Positions 1 through 7,177 of a stretch of DNA of 64,000 bases are shown piece by piece. Position 1 is the first letter of the stretch. Every line of letters begins with the position of its first letter. The DNA is from Pseudomonas sp. P8_229. Its GTDB lineage: Bacteria; Pseudomonadota; Gammaproteobacteria; Pseudomonadales; Pseudomonadaceae. The DNA lies in NCBI RefSeq assembly GCF_034008635.1, contig NZ_CP125378.1:1416001-1480000 (forward strand). The letters are read 5' to 3'. Under the pieces are notes generated by a model. That model did no database searches and was not told the DNA's origin. It saw only the letters and a list, made by a program, of their open reading frames with translations. The translations under genes were made by a program, and so were the position numbers.

Positions 1-460
1 TGAGTCCGGCGTTGAAAATTCGCAGGTCTTCGGGGCTGACGAAGGTCACCGAGATATCAGCATCATGGCCCAGCGACTGGCGCAGCACTTCGTCCACCGC
101 TTGCATCACTGCGGCCTTGCGCGGGGTCACCGGCAACACGTCCATGCCCAGCGGTTTGTCATTGAGCGTCACCACGAAACGGGTGCCGCCCATGCTGCGC
201 AACTGGTCGAGCACCAGCGGCCGATACGCCACTGGCAGCGAACGGAAATAGCTGACGCTGGCGGTCATCGAATGGGCGAGGCTGCGGGCGCTGGTGACCA
301 GGCCTTCGAGCTGGGTCGCGCGCAGTTGCGAAACCCAGATCACGCTCGACAAGGTCTGCGCAAACAGCACCGCCAACAGGGTCAGCAGGAGCATCCGCCC
401 GAGCAGCGAACGCGGCACCGGCACTTTGCTGGCGAGCCGGCGCAGCGACTCAGTGACCAT
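1..460 (-). CDS. gtrS: Sensor histidine kinase GtrS (GltS), N-terminal part only
   Basis: Only the first 153 codons are present; the gene runs off the left edge. The start is the ATG at 458-460, inside the end of gltR (11-nt overlap), so the two are translationally coupled. The visible part has a short basic N-terminus, one hydrophobic segment at about residues 22-42 (LLLTLLAVLFAQTLSSVIWV), then a periplasmic region. The HAMP, dimerisation and ATPase domains lie outside the window. Identity rests mainly on context: in Pseudomonas the kinase after gltR senses 2-ketogluconate/6-phosphogluconate and controls glucose uptake and edd/gap genes with GltR. Confidence 0.85.
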   Translation of the reverse strand, partial: MVTESLRRLASKVPVPRSLLGRMLLLTLLAVLFAQTLSSVIWVSQLRATQLEGLVTSARSLAHSMTASVSYFRSLPVAYRPLVLDQLRSMGGTRFVVTLNDKPLGMDVLPVTPRKAAVMQAVDEVLRQSLGHDADISVTFVSPEDLRIFNAGL

Positions 461-1181
461 TGCCGGCAACCACATTGGCTGCCAGTTGGTAGCCGCTGCC
501 GCGCACGGTGCGGATCAGGCGCGGCGGTTTTTCCGTGTCGCGCAGACGCTGGCGCAGGCGACTGACGGCCATGTCGACAATGCGATCGAGCGGCATCAGG
601 TCACGGCCACGGGTGGCGTTGCCGATGGTGTCGCGGTCGAGGATTTCCTGCGGGTGATCAAGAAACAACTTCAGCAACGCGAAGTCGGCGCCGGAGAGAA
701 TCACTTCCTCGCCGTCGGTGTGGAACAGCCGATGGCTGACCATGTCCAGCCGCCACTCGTCGAAGGCCAGCACTTCACTGCCACTGCGCTCCTGGCCGAA
801 CTGCGCACGACGCAGCAACGCCTTGATCCGCGCTTGCAGTTCGCGAGGGCTGAAGGGCTTTCCGAGGTAATCGTCAGCGCCGAGCTCCAGACCGATCACC
901 CGGTCGGCCTCGTCGGAACTGGCGGTGAGCATGATGATTGGCACCTGCGCCTGACGCGGATGCTGACGCACCCAGCGGCACAGGCTGAAGCCGTCCTCGT
1001 CGGGCAGCATCACATCGAGGATCACCAGATCACTGGGCGCCTCGTTGAGTGCCTGACGGAAACTGGCGCCATCGGCCGTGGCCCGCACCTGAAACCCGGC
1101 ACGGGTCAGGTAGGTTTCCAGCAACTCGCGTATTTCCTGGTCGTCATCGACCAACAATATCGACTTGTTGACTGAGCTCAC
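450..1181 (-). CDS. gltR: Two-component response regulator GltR (OmpR family)
   Basis: A 243-residue OmpR/PhoB-type regulator. The receiver domain (about 5-120) has the acidic pair near residue 12, the phospho-acceptor Asp near 56 (VILDVMLP) and the conserved Lys in LGKPFSP near 109. The C-terminal winged helix runs to the end (RLIRTVRGSGYQL). I chose the GTG at 1181 because MSSVNKSILLVDDD gives family length and AAGGA lies 10 nt upstream; the open frame continues to 1331 but there it overlaps a palindromic repeat and glk. It follows glk on the same strand and overlaps gtrS. In pseudomonads it regulates glucose transport and Entner-Doudoroff genes. Confidence 0.9.
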   Translation of the reverse strand: MSSVNKSILLVDDDQEIRELLETYLTRAGFQVRATADGASFRQALNEAPSDLVILDVMLPDEDGFSLCRWVRQHPRQAQVPIIMLTASSDEADRVIGLELGADDYLGKPFSPRELQARIKALLRRAQFGQERSGSEVLAFDEWRLDMVSHRLFHTDGEEVILSGADFALLKLFLDHPQEILDRDTIGNATRGRDLMPLDRIVDMAVSRLRQRLRDTEKPPRLIRTVRGSGYQLAANVVAGNGH

Positions 1182-1232
1182 TTCGAAGGCATCCTTGTTG
1201 TTGGAATTGGGGCGGATTATGCCTGATGAACC

Positions 1233-1263
1233 GATCGTTCCCACGCTCTGCGTGGGAACGATC
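1233..1263. repeat. Short palindromic repeat, GATCGTTCCCACG family
   Basis: A near-perfect palindrome whose arms read GATCGTTCCCACG and its complement around a CTCTG centre. It sits between the glk stop (1265) and the gltR start (1181). It is the core hairpin of the two 104-bp elements at 21760-21863 and 23267-23370. It may end or attenuate transcription between glk and gltR, but no T-tract follows. Confidence 0.85.
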
Positions 1264-1264
1264 C

Positions 1265-2218
1265 TCAGCCAGCTTGTTCGAGGGCCACACCGGCGCCCAT
1301 CAGGCCGGAATACGGCGCTGTCACCAGCCACACCGGTATGCCTTTGAAGTAATCGCTCATGCAGCCTTTGTCAGCGAAGCTGCGGGCAAAACCGCTTTCG
1401 AGGAAGAAGTCGGCAAAGCGTGGAATCACCCCACCAACGATGAACACCCCGCCACGACCACCGGTGGTCAGCACGTTGTTGCCCGCCACGCGGCCGAGCC
1501 AGCAGCAGAACTGCTCCAGCACCTCCAGGGCAATCGGATCCCCCGCCAGACCGGCCGCGGTGATCGCTTCAGGTGTGTCGAGTGTCGGCTCATGCCCGTC
1601 CACCGCGCAGATCGCCCGGTAAACCCGTGGCAGACCGCCGCCGCTCAACGCGGTTTCCGCGCTGACGTGGCCGATTTCGTTGTGGATGTGCTGCCAGAGT
1701 TGCGTTTCTCGCGGGCTGCTCAGCGGCAGATCGACGTGACCGCCCTCCCCCGGCAGCGCGGCAAAACGACCTTCGCCCAGATCCAGCAAGGTGCCGACGC
1801 CCAGGCCTGTGCCCGGGCCGATCACCACCGCCGGGCGCAATGGCTCCGGCGTGCCTTCGCAGACCACGCGGAATTCGCCGGGCTGCAAGCGGGTCATGCC
1901 CAGCGCCATCGCCGAGAAGTCGTTGATCAGCAGCAGTTGCTCGACCTGCAAGGTCTTGCAGAACGCCGTGCGGCTCAGGCGCCAGTGATTGTTGGTGAAC
2001 TTGAATTCATCACCACTCACCGGCCCCGCCACCGACAGGCATACCGAGCCGATCGCACCCGGCGCCAGACCAAGGCCGCTCAGGTACAGGCTGATCGCCT
2101 GTTCCGGGCTGGCGTGGTCGGCCGTGGCCAGCACCTGAACCGATTCCAGCTGCTGGTTTTTCCACAACGCGAACCGCGCGTTGGTGCCTCCGATATCACC
2201 GACCAAAGCCAGTTTCAA
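1265..2218 (-). CDS. glk: Glucokinase
   Basis: A 317-residue cytoplasmic ATP:glucose phosphotransferase making glucose 6-phosphate for the Entner-Doudoroff route. Visible signatures are the phosphate-binding [12 protein letters not shown] (residues 8-19), the catalytic Asp in LLINDFSA (Asp100), the second nucleotide motif GPGTGLGVG and the glucose-binding GEGGHVDL. The start is a TTG at 2218 that overlaps the edd stop codon (TTGA), giving tight coupling to edd. Length and motifs match the bacterial Glk family (E. coli type) rather than the ROK kinases. It belongs to the edd-glk-gltR-gtrS operon. Confidence 0.95.
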   Translation of the reverse strand: MKLALVGDIGGTNARFALWKNQQLESVQVLATADHASPEQAISLYLSGLGLAPGAIGSVCLSVAGPVSGDEFKFTNNHWRLSRTAFCKTLQVEQLLLINDFSAMALGMTRLQPGEFRVVCEGTPEPLRPAVVIGPGTGLGVGTLLDLGEGRFAALPGEGGHVDLPLSSPRETQLWQHIHNEIGHVSAETALSGGGLPRVYRAICAVDGHEPTLDTPEAITAAGLAGDPIALEVLEQFCCWLGRVAGNNVLTTGGRGGVFIVGGVIPRFADFFLESGFARSFADKGCMSDYFKGIPVWLVTAPYSGLMGAGVALEQAG

Positions 2219-4041
2219 TTAAGCGTCTCCAGGGCAGAAGTGAAGGCGCTGGCGCCCTGCTCCGCCGAGCTGAAGGCCAAACGCATGAAGCCAAACAGTT
2301 CGCGACCGCTGCCGATGTTGTTGCCCAACAGGCCTTTGGCGGGTTCGCGCGCTGCGAATTCGGCGGCGTCGACCTTGAGTTCCAAAGTGCCTTTGACGCC
2401 ATCGACGCGGATGATATCGCCCTCTTGCACCCGCGCCAAAGCACCACCGACATAAGCTTCAGGGCTGACGTGAATCGCCGCCGGGATTTTCCCCGAGGCG
2501 CCGGACATGCGCCCGTCAGTGACCAGCGCGACTTTGAAGCCGCGATCCTGCAGCACGCCGAGGAACGGCGTCATCTTGTGCAGCTCAGGCATGCCGTTGG
2601 AGCGCGGGCCCTGGAAGCGCATCACCGCAACGAAATCCTTTTCCAGCAGGCCAGCCTTGAACGCATCAGCCAGATCCTGCTGATCCTGGAACACCATGGC
2701 CGGCGCTTCGACGACCTGGTTTTCCAGGGCCACGGCGGAAACCTTCATCACGCCACGCCCGAGGTTGCCTTCCATCACCCGCAGACCGCCCTCGGCCGAG
2801 AACGCTCGGGCGACCGGACGCAGGATGTTTTCGTCGAGGCTTTCGATCGGGCCTTCGCGCCACACCAGCTCACCGTTATCGAGGAACGGCTCTTTGGTGT
2901 AACGGCTCAGACCATGACCGAGCACGGTGTTGACGTCTTCGTGCAGCAGGCCGGCTTCGAGCAGTTCGCGGATCAGGAACGACATGCCGCCCGCCGCCTG
3001 GAAGTGGTTGATGTCGGCCTTGCCGTTCGGGTAGACGTGGCTCAGGGTCGGCACGACTTCGGAAAGGTCGGCCATGTCCTGCCAGGTCAGTTGAATCCCC
3101 GCCGCCATGGCGATGGCCGGCATGTGCAAGGTGTGGTTGGTCGAACCACCAGTGGCGTGCAACGCGACGATCGAGTTGACCAGCGACTTCTCGTCGACGA
3201 TCTCGCCGATCGGCATGAAGTTGCCGTTCTGCTTGGTCAGGCGCGTGACCTGATGCGCGGCTTCGCGGGTCAGCGCGTCACGCAGCGGAGTGTTCGGGTT
3301 GACGAAAGACGCGCCCGGCAAGTGCAGGCCCATGACTTCCATCAGCAATTGGTTGGTGTTGGCGGTGCCGTAGAAGGTGCAGGTGCCCGGGCTGTGGTAG
3401 GACTTCATCTCCGATTCCAGCAGCTCTTCGCGGGTCGCCTTGCCTTCGGCGTACTTCTGCCGCACGTCGGCTTTTTCCTTGTTGGAAATCCCCGAGACCA
3501 TCGGCCCGCCCGGGACGAAAATCGTCGGCAGATGACCGAAGCGCAGCGAGCCCATCATCAGGCCCGGGACGATCTTGTCGCAGATGCCGAGCATCAGCGC
3601 ACCGTCGAACATGTTGTGCGACAGCGCCACAGCGGTCGACAGGGCGATCACTTCGCGGCTCGGCAGACTCAGTTCCATACCCGGCTCGCCTTGGGTCACG
3701 CCATCGCACATCGCCGGCGTACCGCCGGCGAACTGGCCGACCGAGCCGATTTCGCGCAGGGCATTCTTGATCTGTTGCGGGAACACTTCGTACGGCTGGT
3801 GCGCCGAAAGCATGTCGTTATACGAAGAAACAATGGCGATATTCGCCGAGTTCATCATCCGCAGGCTGTGCTTGTCTTCGCTGCCACACCCGGCCACGCC
3901 ATGGGCGAAGTTGGCGCATTGCAGCTTGCCGCGCATCGGCCCATCAGTGGCGGCGCCGCGAATCAGTGCAAGGTAAGCCTGACGCGTGGCGCGGCTGCGG
4001 GCGATAAGCCGTTCGGTGACCTCAAGAACGCGGGGATGCAT
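2215..4041 (-). CDS. edd: Phosphogluconate dehydratase
   Basis: A 608-residue member of the IlvD/Edd dehydratases, converting 6-phosphogluconate to 2-keto-3-deoxy-6-phosphogluconate, the committed Entner-Doudoroff step. Iron-sulfur ligand motifs are visible: [16 protein letters not shown] and the [16 protein letters not shown] loop. The C-terminal domain carries [23 protein letters not shown], typical of the family. Length equals the usual 600-610 residues. It is the first gene of the minus-strand operon, divergent from gap across a 220-bp control region with HexR-type boxes, so de-repression by its pathway intermediate KDPG is likely. Confidence 0.97.
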   Translation of the reverse strand: MHPRVLEVTERLIARSRATRQAYLALIRGAATDGPMRGKLQCANFAHGVAGCGSEDKHSLRMMNSANIAIVSSYNDMLSAHQPYEVFPQQIKNALREIGSVGQFAGGTPAMCDGVTQGEPGMELSLPSREVIALSTAVALSHNMFDGALMLGICDKIVPGLMMGSLRFGHLPTIFVPGGPMVSGISNKEKADVRQKYAEGKATREELLESEMKSYHSPGTCTFYGTANTNQLLMEVMGLHLPGASFVNPNTPLRDALTREAAHQVTRLTKQNGNFMPIGEIVDEKSLVNSIVALHATGGSTNHTLHMPAIAMAAGIQLTWQDMADLSEVVPTLSHVYPNGKADINHFQAAGGMSFLIRELLEAGLLHEDVNTVLGHGLSRYTKEPFLDNGELVWREGPIESLDENILRPVARAFSAEGGLRVMEGNLGRGVMKVSAVALENQVVEAPAMVFQDQQDLADAFKAGLLEKDFVAVMRFQGPRSNGMPELHKMTPFLGVLQDRGFKVALVTDGRMSGASGKIPAAIHVSPEAYVGGALARVQEGDIIRVDGVKGTLELKVDAAEFAAREPAKGLLGNNIGSGRELFGFMRLAFSSAEQGASAFTSALETLN

Positions 4042-4103
4042 GTGTAGAACTCCAGGCTAACGGATGTGGCGACCTGATTGTCTATGCTGATCAAACGCCG
4101 TTG

Positions 4104-4118
4104 TTGTTGGAATGACAG
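4104..4118. promoter_or_regulatory. Candidate HexR box, edd side
   Basis: TTGT, seven bases (TGGAATG), then ACAG: one mismatch from the HexR consensus TTGT-N7/8-ACAA. It lies 63 bp upstream of the edd start. HexR is the KDPG-responsive repressor of edd, gap and zwf in pseudomonads. Confidence 0.6.
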
Positions 4119-4223
4119 ACGGTTTTTTTGACCATTCGGACCAGTTGATTCAGGTCACTCGTTGTAGATAAAACAAAATATTGCCACTAAAAAGGCTTGT
4201 TTTCTATTTTTATGCGAATAATC

Positions 4224-4238
4224 TTGTAATTCCAACAA
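4224..4238. promoter_or_regulatory. Candidate HexR box, gap side
   Basis: TTGT-AATTCCA-ACAA is an exact match to the HexR consensus with a 7-base spacer. It ends 24 bp before the gap start codon, where a bound repressor would block transcription or early elongation. Its centre (AATTCCA) is nearly complementary to that of the edd-side box, so the two sites face each other. Confidence 0.7.
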
Positions 4239-4261
4239 CAAAACGACGGCGGCGCTGTTTA

Positions 4262-5263
4262 ATGACTCTTCGAATCGCAATCAATGGTTTTGGCCGCATC
4301 GGCCGTAATGTCCTGCGCGCACTGTATACCCAAGGCTATCGACAGGATTTGCAGATCGTCGCCATCAACGACCTGGGCGACAGCGCCATCAACGCCCATC
4401 TGCTCAAGTACGACACCGTTCACGGTACATTCGACGCCGAAGTGGCCCATGACAATGAGAGCCTGACGGTCAATGGCGACCGTATTTCGGTCAGCGCCAT
4501 CCGCAATCCGGCCGAGCTGCCATGGGCCGCGGAAAAGATCGATGTAGTGTTCGAATGCACCGGCCTGTTCACCGACCGCGCCAAAGCGGCCGCGCATATT
4601 ACTGCCGGCGCCCGCAAAGTCATCATCTCGGCACCGGCCAAAGGCGCCGACGCCACCGTCGTTTACGGCGTGAACCACGACATTCTGCGCCAGTCGCACC
4701 AGATCATCTCCAACGCTTCGTGCACCACCAACTGCCTGGCGCCCGTGGCGCAGGTGTTGCACCGCGAGCTGGGGATCGAAAGCGGCCTGATGACCACCAT
4801 TCATGCCTACACCAACGACCAGAACCTCACCGACGTCTACCACACCGACCCGTACCGCGCGCGTTCGGCCACGCAGAACATGATCCCGAGCAAGACCGGC
4901 GCCGCCGAAGCGGTGGGCCTGGTGCTGCCGGAACTGGCCGGCAAACTGACCGGCATGGCCGTGCGGGTGCCAGTGATCAATGTGTCGCTGGTGGACCTGA
5001 CCGTGCAGTTGAAGAAAGAAGCCAGCGCAGAAGAAGTCAACGCGCTGATGAAGGCGGCCAGTCAGCACTCGAAAATTTTGGGTTACAACACGTTGCCGCT
5101 GGTTTCCAGTGACTTCAACCACAACCCGCTGTCGTCGATCTTTGACGCCAACCACACCAAAGCCAGCGGCAAACTGCTGAAAGTGCTGGCCTGGTACGAC
5201 AACGAATGGGGCTTCTCCAATCGCATGCTGGATAACTGCCTGGCGTTGTGTAACGCCGAGTAA
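4262..5263 (+). CDS. gapA: Glyceraldehyde-3-phosphate dehydrogenase, type I
   Basis: A 333-residue NAD-binding [18 protein letters not shown] (residues 7-19) is the Rossmann start, [12 protein letters not shown] holds the catalytic Cys154, and [16 protein letters not shown] is the C-terminal family signature. I chose the ATG at 4262; the open frame begins at 4181 but that extension would cross the HexR box and is not homologous in character. Divergence from edd and shared HexR-like control fit the catabolic GAPDH of the Entner-Doudoroff/EDEMP cycle. The ribosome-binding site is weak. Confidence 0.96.
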   Translation: MTLRIAINGFGRIGRNVLRALYTQGYRQDLQIVAINDLGDSAINAHLLKYDTVHGTFDAEVAHDNESLTVNGDRISVSAIRNPAELPWAAEKIDVVFECTGLFTDRAKAAAHITAGARKVIISAPAKGADATVVYGVNHDILRQSHQIISNASCTTNCLAPVAQVLHRELGIESGLMTTIHAYTNDQNLTDVYHTDPYRARSATQNMIPSKTGAAEAVGLVLPELAGKLTGMAVRVPVINVSLVDLTVQLKKEASAEEVNALMKAASQHSKILGYNTLPLVSSDFNHNPLSSIFDANHTKASGKLLKVLAWYDNEWGFSNRMLDNCLALCNAE

Positions 5264-5277
5264 TCCCCTGCTTTTCT

Positions 5278-5364
5278 GTAGGAGTGAGCCTGCTCGCGAT
5301 TGCAATCTGTCAGTCACAAATGTTGTGGCTGATCGACCGCTATCGCGAGCAGGCTCACTCCTAC
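5278..5364. repeat. REPIN-type inverted repeat, GTAGGAGTGAGC family
   Basis: Two 23-nt arms (GTAGGAGTGAGCCTGCTCGC and its complement) face each other around a variable middle. This is a doublet REP element of the kind common in P. fluorescens genomes. It lies between gap and the haem sigma-factor gene, where it separates unrelated transcripts. Confidence 0.9.
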
Positions 5365-5409
5365 ATGTTTTGTGCTGTATTCAAAATCAGGGCTTGACCA
5401 CTCGACTGG

Positions 5410-5426
5410 ATGATAAGCATTATCAT
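5410..5426. promoter_or_regulatory. Candidate Fur box before the ECF sigma gene
   Basis: ATGATAAGCATTATCAT is a perfect 7-3-7 palindrome resembling the Fur consensus (GATAATGATAATCATTATC). It ends 27 bp before the GTG start of the sigma factor, where iron-loaded Fur would occlude the promoter. Iron repression of the sigma/anti-sigma pair is the usual arrangement for this class. Confidence 0.75.
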
Positions 5427-5452
5427 TAACTCAAAATGGATCAGGTTCCCCC

Positions 5453-5980
5453 GTGAGTCAATCGCGCTTCAACCACGTCTTCCTCTCTCAGCGCACGTCC
5501 CTGCTGCGCACGATCGAGCGGATGGTCAACAACCACAGCACCGCCGAAGACCTGCTGCAGGAAACTTACCTGCGCGTGACGCGGGCGCTGAGCGAGCGCG
5601 CCATCGATCACCTTGAACCCTTCGTGTTCCAGACCGCGCGCAATCTGGCGCTGGATCACCTGCGTGCGCGCAAGATCCATTCGCGGACTATGGTCGATGA
5701 CGTGCCGCAGGACGTGGTGCACAGCGTCGCCGCCCCCGCCAGCAGCGCCGAAGACGCCGCCCACGCCGAACAATTGCTGGAGCGCCTGAACGTGAGCCTC
5801 AGTCAACTCAGCCCGCGTCAGCAGCAGATTTTCATCCTCAGCCGCCTGCACGGGCACAGCTACCAGGAAATCGCCGACGAGCTGAACGTGTCGCTCAGTA
5901 CCGTGCAGAAGGAACTCAAGCTGATCATGTCGATCTGCATCGGTGTCGCCGAACGGCATGACGGCAGCGGCAAGCTGTGA
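5453..5980 (+). CDS. hxuI: ECF sigma factor, iron-starvation (FecI/HxuI) type
   Basis: A 175-residue ECF sigma factor. Region 2 spans about 5-75 (AEDLLQETYLRV, FQTARNLALDHLRARK) and region 4 about 115-165 (LSPRQQQIFILSRLHGHSYQ, then an HTH). The start is GTG at 5453 with AGG 9 nt upstream. It is followed by a FecR-type regulator and a TonB receptor with a signalling domain, the standard cell-surface signalling triad. The receptor and haem oxygenase downstream point to haem, so I name it after P. aeruginosa HxuI; the has system is less likely because no hemophore gene follows. Fur repression is suggested by the box upstream. Confidence 0.82.
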   Translation: MSQSRFNHVFLSQRTSLLRTIERMVNNHSTAEDLLQETYLRVTRALSERAIDHLEPFVFQTARNLALDHLRARKIHSRTMVDDVPQDVVHSVAAPASSAEDAAHAEQLLERLNVSLSQLSPRQQQIFILSRLHGHSYQEIADELNVSLSTVQKELKLIMSICIGVAERHDGSGKL

Positions 5981-6030
5981 GCTTCGAGCGGCAAGCCGAA
6001 GACTGGAAGTCCCGACGCGGGAACGAGCTT

Positions 6031-6064
6031 TAGCTTGCAGCTTGTAGCTTGAAACTTGAAACTG
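6031..6064 (+). repeat. Short imperfect tandem repeat, AGCTTG unit
   Basis: The spacer between sigma and anti-sigma genes (5981-6089) holds successive copies of AGCTTGCAGCTTGTAGCTTG decaying into GAAACTTGAAACTG. Unit length is 8-10 nt. It may be a slippage-prone tract or a degenerate hairpin; no promoter is evident here, and the two genes are probably co-transcribed. Confidence 0.6.
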
Positions 6065-6089
6065 CTTTGCAAAAGCTCGAGGACACACC

Positions 6090-7055
6090 GTGACGGACAC
6101 CCACCGCTCGCCTTCGCCCGACACGGCGCAGGACGCCGCCAGTGCAATGGACCAGGCTCTGGACTGGCTCATCGTGCTCGACAGTGCGGACGACGAGCAG
6201 ACCCGGCAATTTCACGCGTGGCTGGCGGCCGATCCGTTGAATGCCGAGGCGTTCGCCAAGGCGCAGGCCATCTGGGATGGGCCGCAGGTGGTGCAATGCG
6301 CGCAAAGTCTCGCCGCGAAGCCTGCGAAAGTGACCTTGCTCAAACGTCTGCGTCCGCACTGGAAACCGTTGGCTACCGCTGCCGTTCTGGTGCTCGGTCT
6401 GTTCAGTTTCAGTAACCTGCCGATGCGTATTCAAGCCGATCACCTGACCGTGGTCGGCGAGCGCCAGCGCCTGCAACTGGAAGACGGCTCCAAGGTGCTG
6501 CTCAACACCAATTCGGCATTCTCCAGCACCATCAATGAGCGCCAGCGCGTGGCGCGGTTGTACCAGGGCGAAGCGTTTTTCGAGATTGCCGCCAACCGTG
6601 GCCAGCCGCTGGAAATCGACGCCGGTCCGGTACAGGCCAGCGTGCGCGACACCGCGTTCGCCGTGCGTTATCTGGATGGCGTGGCGCAAGTCAATGTGCA
6701 GCGCGGCGATGTCGATCTGCGCGCCACGCACAACGACGCGCGGGTACGCTTGTCCGCCGGCGAAAGCATCCGCATCGGCCCCAACGGTTTCGACCGCCCG
6801 GCCAAACTCGATACCGCCACGGATCTGGCCTGGGTACAAGGTCGGTTGATCTTCGAGAACTGCCCGCTCGACAAGGTGCTGGCCGAACTACGCCGCTATT
6901 ACCCGGGCTGGATCATCAACACCAACGAGCAGTTGGCCGACGTCAACGTCACCGGCAACTACCGCCTCGACCAGCCGCTGGACGTGGTGCGCTCCCTCGC
7001 CCACATCACCTCGGCGCGCCTGCAGGAATTCCCGGCGCTGGTGATCTTGAACTAA
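6090..7055 (+). CDS. hxuR: FecR-family anti-sigma factor
   Basis: A 321-residue inner-membrane regulator. The N-terminal cytoplasmic domain (about 15-80, ALDWLIVLDS..FHAWLAADPLNAEAF) is the DUF4880/anti-sigma region, one transmembrane segment lies at about 93-110 (PLATAAVLVLGLFSF), and the periplasmic FecR domain follows with the C-terminal part that contacts the receptor's signalling domain. Start is GTG at 6090 with GAGG at good spacing. In this family it holds the sigma factor inactive and often also activates it when the substrate-loaded receptor signals. Confidence 0.85.
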   Translation: MTDTHRSPSPDTAQDAASAMDQALDWLIVLDSADDEQTRQFHAWLAADPLNAEAFAKAQAIWDGPQVVQCAQSLAAKPAKVTLLKRLRPHWKPLATAAVLVLGLFSFSNLPMRIQADHLTVVGERQRLQLEDGSKVLLNTNSAFSSTINERQRVARLYQGEAFFEIAANRGQPLEIDAGPVQASVRDTAFAVRYLDGVAQVNVQRGDVDLRATHNDARVRLSAGESIRIGPNGFDRPAKLDTATDLAWVQGRLIFENCPLDKVLAELRRYYPGWIINTNEQLADVNVTGNYRLDQPLDVVRSLAHITSARLQEFPALVILN

Positions 7056-7065
7056 ATGAGAATTA

Positions 7066-7102
7066 TTTTTACTCGATAGCCGAATCCCGTTCGTCTCGTT
7101 AT
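7066..7102 (+). promoter_or_regulatory. Predicted ECF-sigma promoter of the haem receptor gene
   Basis: TTTTTAC at 7066-7072, then 13 nt, then CCCGTTCGTCTCGTTAT at 7086-7102. The same two blocks with the same spacing occur at 9812-9848 before the haem oxygenase gene. CGTCT is a typical ECF -10 core. AT-rich sequence just upstream (ATGAGAATTATTTTT, 7055-7069) also resembles a degenerate Fur box. The recognising sigma factor is inferred to be the product of the gene at 5453. Confidence 0.7.
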
Positions 7103-7177
7103 AGCCAATGCAATTGATTCGCATCTTCTGACGCGAATCAGCACCTATAAAGATTCGTGCGACACGGAGCGCTATCG

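Noticed and set aside
1182..1331. Longer gltR start at 1331
   Set aside because: It would run through a palindromic repeat and overlap glk; the GTG at 1181 gives the family length.
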